Shown piece after piece: positions 59,988-64,000 of a stretch of DNA of 64,000 bases (position 1 is its first letter; each line of letters opens with the position of its first letter). The notes below the pieces were generated by a model that did no database searches, was not told the origin of the DNA, and was given only the letters and a program-made list of their open reading frames with translations. The DNA is from Leisingera thetidis. Its GTDB lineage: Bacteria > Pseudomonadota > Alphaproteobacteria > Rhodobacterales > Rhodobacteraceae. The stretch covers positions 995,501-1,059,500 of the forward strand of contig NZ_CP109787.1 of NCBI RefSeq assembly GCF_025857195.1, in the 5' to 3' direction. Made by a program: the position numbers and the translations under genes.

Positions 59988-61039
59988 TGACACTCCAGCA
60001 GCTGACCGGAATGGCGGGTGTGATCTGCCCGATGTACACCATCATAGATGCCAAGGGACGGATCGTCTCTGCCGGGCCGACCCTGAAAAAGCTGCGTCCG
60101 CAGCTGAGTTGGGAGGGGCGGCGGTTCTTCCGGGTATTCGATCTGTCCCGCCCGCGTTCGGTGCGCTCGGTGGAGGATCTGCTGAGCACCTCCGGCAGCA
60201 AGCTGCACCTGCAGTTCCGGGATGAGCCGCAGACCGGCCTCAAGGGAGTCTGCACGCCGCTGCCGGACGGCCAGGGGGCGTTTGTCAATCTCTCCTTCGG
60301 GATTTCGGTCCTGGAAGCCGTGCGCGACTATGATCTCACCAGCGCGGATTTCTCACCGACTGATCTGACCATTGAAATGCTGTATCTGGTCGAAGCGAAA
60401 TCCGCCGCGATGGAGGCCTCGCGCCAGCTGAACACCCGGCTGCAGGGCGCCAAGATCGCGGCTGAGGAGCAGGCCTTTACCGACACGCTGACCGGGCTCA
60501 AGAACCGCCGGGCGATGGACCATGTGCTGGGGCGGCTGATCAACAGCGGCCGCGAATTTGCTCTGATGCATCTGGACTTGGATTTCTTCAAGCAGGTGAA
60601 TGACACTCTGGGCCATGCGGCCGGCGATGCGGTGCTGCAGCAGGCGGCGCGGATCATGGTGGAATGCACCCGCCAGTCGGACACAGTCGCCCGGGTCGGC
60701 GGCGATGAATTTGTGATGATTCTCGAGGGGGTTCTGGACACGGCCAGGCTGGCGGCCATAGCCAAGCGGCTGATTCAGCGGCTGGAAGAGCCGATTCCCT
60801 TTGGCGGTCAGGCCTGCCGGATTTCCGCCAGTGTCGGCACCACACTGTCGACCTGGCAAAAGCTTCCTGATGCGGTGCAGCTGCTGAACCAGGCGGATCT
60901 GGCGCTTTATGCTGCCAAACGGGCCGGGCGGGCGCAGCATTTTTTCTACCGCGAAGGCATGGAGAAGGAAGAGGCGTGCGGCAGTGCCAGTGCCACGGCT
61001 TCCCCGCTTCCGGCCGCGGCTCCCGGCCCGGCCTCCTGA
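59984..61039 (+). CDS. HNOBA domain diguanylate cyclase
   Basis: The 351-residue protein has an N-terminal heme-NO-binding-associated (HNOBA) domain (residues 1 to about 145, with YTIIDAKGRIVSAGP and LKGVCTPLPDG), a coiled coil (about 140-165) and a C-terminal GGDEF at 239-243 with RxxD (R230-D233) inhibition site. It makes cyclic-di-GMP. HNOBA domains pair with H-NOX sensors; here the partner is encoded immediately upstream with ATGA coupling. The C-terminal 25 residues are Ala/Pro-rich. Confidence 0.93.
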   Translation: MMTLQQLTGMAGVICPMYTIIDAKGRIVSAGPTLKKLRPQLSWEGRRFFRVFDLSRPRSVRSVEDLLSTSGSKLHLQFRDEPQTGLKGVCTPLPDGQGAFVNLSFGISVLEAVRDYDLTSADFSPTDLTIEMLYLVEAKSAAMEASRQLNTRLQGAKIAAEEQAFTDTLTGLKNRRAMDHVLGRLINSGREFALMHLDLDFFKQVNDTLGHAAGDAVLQQAARIMVECTRQSDTVARVGGDEFVMILEGVLDTARLAAIAKRLIQRLEEPIPFGGQACRISASVGTTLSTWQKLPDAVQLLNQADLALYAAKRAGRAQHFFYREGMEKEEACGSASATASPLPAAAPGPAS

Positions 61040-61189
61040 AGAAAGACACCGCAGCAGACGGATTGGATGGGGCCAGACGGGATTGATGGCGGCGGCCGCA
61101 GCTGTTGTGCCGCCAGCTGAATTGCCGAGGTGGCGGACCAGATAATGCATGCGCCAGCATGCGCCAGTGGATTGTAAGTCTCGGGAAAG

Positions 61190-61264
61190 TGGCAGCCCGT
61201 AGGGGAATCGAACCCCTCTTTCCAGGTTGAAAACCTGGCGTCCTAACCGATAGACGAACGGGCC
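61190..61264 (-). tRNA. tRNA-Glu (anticodon TTC), copy 1
   Basis: On the minus strand the acceptor stem GGCCCGT pairs with ACGGGCT (G-T wobble at the first pair), the anticodon loop is TTTTCAA, the T arm is GAGGGG-TTCGATT-CCCCTA and CCA is encoded. It is identical to the copy at 61435-61509. A TTGCGC-N17-TAAACA promoter lies just upstream at 61283-61311. Confidence 0.97.
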
Positions 61265-61282
61265 ACGCTGTCTGTGAGGCGG

Positions 61283-61311
61283 TGTTTACTGATTGCTCCG
61301 GCCGGGCGCAA
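61283..61311 (-). promoter_or_regulatory. Promoter of tRNA-Glu copy 1
   Basis: On the minus strand TTGCGC (61311-61306) and TAAACA (61288-61283) are exactly 17 bp apart; the -10 ends 18 bp from the mature 5' end. Confidence 0.6.
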
Positions 61312-61434
61312 GAGGTTTTTTACAGCAGGAGAGTGTTTTTCCTGCAGTGCCTTCGTGCTGCAAGTGCTTGACGCACAACCGTAATTTGGTGTCCTGTCGG
61401 AGCTGCCGTCGCGGCGGGTCTGGTGGGGGGGAAG

Positions 61435-61509
61435 TGGCAGCCCGTAGGGGAATCGAACCCCTCTTTCCAGGTTGAAAACCTGGCGTCCTAACCGATAGAC
61501 GAACGGGCC
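61435..61509 (-). tRNA. tRNA-Glu (anticodon TTC), copy 2
   Basis: It is identical in sequence to copy 1, with the same acceptor stem, TTTTCAA anticodon loop and encoded CCA. The 170 bp between the copies holds no gene. Its own promoter lies at 61528-61556. Confidence 0.97.
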
Positions 61510-61527
61510 ACTCTGTGCGTGAGCGGG

Positions 61528-61556
61528 TGTTTAGTTGCAAGCGCCGGAACCCGCAA
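61528..61556 (-). promoter_or_regulatory. Promoter of tRNA-Glu copy 2
   Basis: On the minus strand TTGCGG (61556-61551) and TAAACA (61533-61528) are exactly 17 bp apart, 18 bp from the mature 5' end, the same geometry as copy 1. Confidence 0.6.
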
Positions 61557-61613
61557 GAGAAAAAATACGCATTCGTGAATTTTCTTATCCACAGGACGCA
61601 AGGTCTTGAAAAA

Positions 61614-63353
61614 TCACGCTTCTGCAGCATCCTCCAGGCGAAGCTGCGGGCTTTGGCGGCCGCCCCAGGTGTTCACTTCCAGCCGTCCGGCGAAGTGAAA
61701 GCGGGCGCCGCCGTGCTCCAGCAGCCGCGGGCCCAGGGCGGTGTCGAACGCGCCAAAGCTGATCGCGTCCACGCCCCCGCCCATGCCGTCGCTGAGGGAC
61801 AGTTTCAGATGGCTTTCGCCGACCTTCTTGGCAAAGCGCACCTGCAGATCGGGCAGCGCATAGCGCGGCGCAGGGGCGCCGGCGCCGAAGGGGCCGGCGT
61901 GTTCGATCTGCTCAATCAGATCAACGGTCACGGCACCGGGCATCAGTGCCCCGTCCAGCTTCAGGTCGGCGGGGCCGCCCTGGCCTGCACCCTGTTTGGC
62001 CAGCAGCTCCGTCAAACGCTGCATTGCCGGTTCCAGTTTGTCCCGCATCACGGTCAGGCCCGCCGCCATCTTGTGGCCGCCGCCCTTGACCAGCAGCCCC
62101 TCGGCCGCCAGCCGCTGGATCGAGGCGCCAAGGTCGACGCCGGACACCGAACGCCCCGACCCCTTGCCCTCGTCCCCGTCAAAGCCGATGACGATGGCGG
62201 GCCGGTTGGCGGCTTCCTTCAGGCGCGAGGCGACAATGCCCACCACGCCCGGGTGCCAGCCCTCGCCGGCGGCCCACACCAATGGCGTCTCCAGCCCCCG
62301 TGCCCCGGCCTGCTCCAGGGCCGCGGCGCGCACCGCGGCTTCGATATCGCGGCGTTCGGTGTTCAGCTCATCCAGCCGTTCGGCCAGGGCCGCGGCCTCA
62401 TGCGGGTTGTCGGTCGACAACAGCCGCGCGCCCAGGTCCGCCTTGCCGATCCGGCCGCCGGCGTTGACCCGAGGCCCCAGAAGAAAGCCGAGATGATAGG
62501 TGGAAGGCGCTGAATCCATGCGGCTGACGTCCGACAGCGCGACCAGCCCGGGCCGCTTGCGCGCCGACATGACCTTCAGCCCCTGGCGCACCAGCGCCCG
62601 GTTGGCCCCGATCAGAGGCGCCACGTCGGCGACGGTGGCCAACGCCACCAGATCCAAAAGCGACATCAGGTCCGGGCCTTTGGCGCCCGCCTCGCGCATC
62701 TGACGGCCGGCCTCGACCAGCATCAGAAAGACAACACCCGCGGCACAGAAATAGCCCAGATCGCCGCTTTCGTCCTGCCGGTTGGGGTTCACCACGGCCA
62801 CGCAGTCCGGCAGCGTCTCGCCGCCCAGGTGATGGTCCAGCACGATCACATCGGCGCCCTTGGCGGCGGCAATCGGTTCATGGCTGAGAGTGCCGCAGTC
62901 GACGCAGATGATCAGGTCATGCCCCGCGGCCAGCTCCTGCATCGCCGGCACGTTGGGGCCGTAGCCCTCGTCAATGCGGTCGGGAATATAAAGCGTGGCT
63001 TGCAGCCCCATCTGCCGCAGCCAGACCAGCAGCAAGGCAGCAGAGCTGCCGCCGTCAACATCATAGTCGGCAAAGACCGCAATGCGCTGCTTGCGCCGAA
63101 CGGCGTCCAGGAACCTTGTGGCGGCAGCTTCCATGTCCTTCATCTCGCGCGGGTCGGGCAGCAGCTCCTTCAGCCGGGGTTCCAGGAATCCCTTCGCCTC
63201 CATCGCCGGCACCCCGCGCCGGGCCAGCACCTGGCAGACAGAGCGGGGCAGGCTGGTCTGCTGCGCCATCATTTCCGATGCCCGGTCCACTTCCACACCG
63301 GGCCCAACCCAGCGGCGGCCGGTCAAGGATTGCTCAACACTCAAAAAGCTCAT
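61614..63353 (-). CDS. recJ: Single-stranded-DNA-specific exonuclease RecJ
   Basis: RecJ is the 5'-3' single-strand exonuclease of recombination and mismatch repair. The 579-residue protein from ATG 63353 has the DHH-domain motifs D96-Y-D-V-D-G (motif I) and D173-H-H (motif III), and the DHHA1 motif GGGHKMAAG. The frame upstream of 63353 reads through the terminator and was trimmed. It is downstream of glpX, separated by a terminator-like hairpin. Confidence 0.95.
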   Translation of the reverse strand: MSFLSVEQSLTGRRWVGPGVEVDRASEMMAQQTSLPRSVCQVLARRGVPAMEAKGFLEPRLKELLPDPREMKDMEAAATRFLDAVRRKQRIAVFADYDVDGGSSAALLLVWLRQMGLQATLYIPDRIDEGYGPNVPAMQELAAGHDLIICVDCGTLSHEPIAAAKGADVIVLDHHLGGETLPDCVAVVNPNRQDESGDLGYFCAAGVVFLMLVEAGRQMREAGAKGPDLMSLLDLVALATVADVAPLIGANRALVRQGLKVMSARKRPGLVALSDVSRMDSAPSTYHLGFLLGPRVNAGGRIGKADLGARLLSTDNPHEAAALAERLDELNTERRDIEAAVRAAALEQAGARGLETPLVWAAGEGWHPGVVGIVASRLKEAANRPAIVIGFDGDEGKGSGRSVSGVDLGASIQRLAAEGLLVKGGGHKMAAGLTVMRDKLEPAMQRLTELLAKQGAGQGGPADLKLDGALMPGAVTVDLIEQIEHAGPFGAGAPAPRYALPDLQVRFAKKVGESHLKLSLSDGMGGGVDAISFGAFDTALGPRLLEHGGARFHFAGRLEVNTWGGRQSPQLRLEDAAEA

Positions 63354-63370
63354 CTTCTGCCCCCATATGC

Positions 63371-63401
63371 AAAGGCCGGACCCAATCGGATCCGGCCCTT
63401 T
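63371..63401 (-). terminator. Terminator-like hairpin between glpX and recJ
   Basis: AAAGGCCGGACCC and GGATCCGGCC(C)TTT pair around CAATC with one bulge; the minus-strand continuation is TTTGC. It lies about 60 bp downstream of the glpX stop. Confidence 0.6.
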
Positions 63402-63461
63402 CATCTTTCCCCAAATACTCCCGCCGGAGGCAGCGGCGCAGGCCGCTTCCCGGCGGTCAGC

Positions 63462-64000
63462 TTAACTCTGATGCGGCGCCAGCGGCGTGCGGTAGGACAT
63501 GCGGCGCACCGACCCGGTCTTGGAGCGCATCAAAAGGGTGGTGGTCTCGACCCAGCCCGGGGTGCGCTTGATCGCAGGCAGCAGCGAGCCGCCGGTGACG
63601 CCGGTGGCGGCAAAGATCACGTCCTGAGTGACCATTTCGTCTCGGGTATAGACGCGGTCCAGGTCGGTGATGCCTGCCTTGGCCGCACGGCCCTTTTCGT
63701 CATCGTTGCGGAACAGAAGACGGCCGAAGATCTGCCCGCCCATGCATTTCAATGCCGCGGCTGCCAGCACGCCTTCCGGCGCGCCGCCCTGGCCCATGTA
63801 CATGTCGATGCCGGTCGCCTCGGATTCAGCGCAGTGCATCACGCCGGCGACGTCGCCGTCGGTGATCAGGCGGATGGCGGCGCCGGTTTCACGCACTTCG
63901 GCGATCATTGCCTCATGGCGCGGGCGCTCCAGAATGCAGACGGTGATGTCGGACGGTGCGCAGCCCTTGGCCTTGGCCAGCGCCTCGACACGCTCGCGCG
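63462..64000 (-). CDS. glpX: Class II fructose-1,6-bisphosphatase, partial
   Basis: The window ends inside this gene; about 178 C-terminal residues are visible. The segment has ITDGDVAG, GIDMYMGQGGAPEGVLAA and LLFRNDDE, the late GlpX motifs that bind Mg and the phosphate. GlpX hydrolyses fructose 1,6-bisphosphate in gluconeogenesis. The 5' part and start lie past 64000. Pairing with recJ downstream is common in Rhodobacteraceae. Confidence 0.93.
   Translation of the reverse strand, partial: RERVEALAKAKGCAPSDITVCILERPRHEAMIAEVRETGAAIRLITDGDVAGVMHCAESEATGIDMYMGQGGAPEGVLAAAALKCMGGQIFGRLLFRNDDEKGRAAKAGITDLDRVYTRDEMVTQDVIFAATGVTGGSLLPAIKRTPGWVETTTLLMRSKTGSVRRMSYRTPLAPHQS

Overview
The window is GC-rich alphaproteobacterial chromosome, most likely from the Roseobacter group of the Rhodobacteraceae (Leisingera/Phaeobacter-like). 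Gene content points there: an aerobic cob pathway with CbtAB and two DUF1636 proteins, hemP next to imelysin genes, a carnitine dehydrogenase/thioesterase fusion, an MttB-family methyltransferase, and an H-NOX-like/GGDEF pair. A LexA box of the alphaproteobacterial GAAC-N7-GAAC type agrees. No phage, transposase, plasmid or CRISPR signal was seen.

Layout. 1-6.1 kb (minus): end of an AEC transporter, then a housekeeping run of MBL hydrolase, TatD, holB, tmk, a D-Ala-D-Ala carboxypeptidase and a SPOR lipoprotein. 6.3 kb: tRNA-Ser(TGA). 6.4-23.7 kb: a nearly complete aerobic cobalamin locus. One cobalamin riboswitch (about 22.9 kb) leads DUF1636-cobW-cobN-cobG-cobH-cobI-cobJ-cobL-cobE-cobM-cobB-cobA-DUF1636 on the minus strand. 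A second (about 8.8 kb) leads cbtB-cbtA and, beyond terminator-like hairpins, a His-rich protein and cobF. cobK lies inside the long operon on the opposite strand and shares start and stop palindromes with its neighbours. cobO diverges at the right edge. Together these genes cover uroporphyrinogen III to the adenosylated a,c-diamide, apart from cobS, cobT, cobR and the late nucleotide-loop genes.

23.7-26.2 kb: glpR-glpD. 26.2-34.1 kb: an iron island on the minus strand in two units: (small ORF)-hemP-Cys-rich protein-imelysin-porin, and bfd-bfr-dihaem oxidoreductase-imelysin-DUF1513, each ending in an intrinsic terminator. 34.2-43.5 kb: LysR with a divergent MBL protein, metG, MFS, YceI, an orphan SOS-controlled imuA, an alpha/beta hydrolase, a rhodanese and an aldo/keto reductase. 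43.5-48 kb: a carnitine-to-glycine-betaine cassette (GlxA-type regulator, BKACE, Cdh-thioesterase fusion, SDR).

48-51.3 kb: an XRE regulator, DUF2061, a desaturase and an EamA transporter, bracketed by two inverted copies of an unusual multi-palindrome repeat. 51.2-54.6 kb: NUDIX, DUF983, then EF-hand, ECF sigma, a presumed anti-sigma protein and a periplasmic metal-sensor-like protein. 54.7-61 kb: a PleD-like cyclase with a degenerate first receiver domain, DUF3572, a HAD phosphatase, the MttB-family protein, and a haem-ligand-less H-NOX-like protein coupled to an HNOBA-GGDEF cyclase. 61.2-64 kb: two identical tRNA-Glu genes, recJ and the 3' part of glpX.

The strongest leads are the degenerate H-NOX/HNOBA-GGDEF pair, the multi-palindrome repeat with compensatory changes, the 55-residue ORF coupled to hemP, the nested antisense cobK, and the orphan imuA with a perfect LexA box. 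All functions are inferred from sequence reading alone; no database search was possible.
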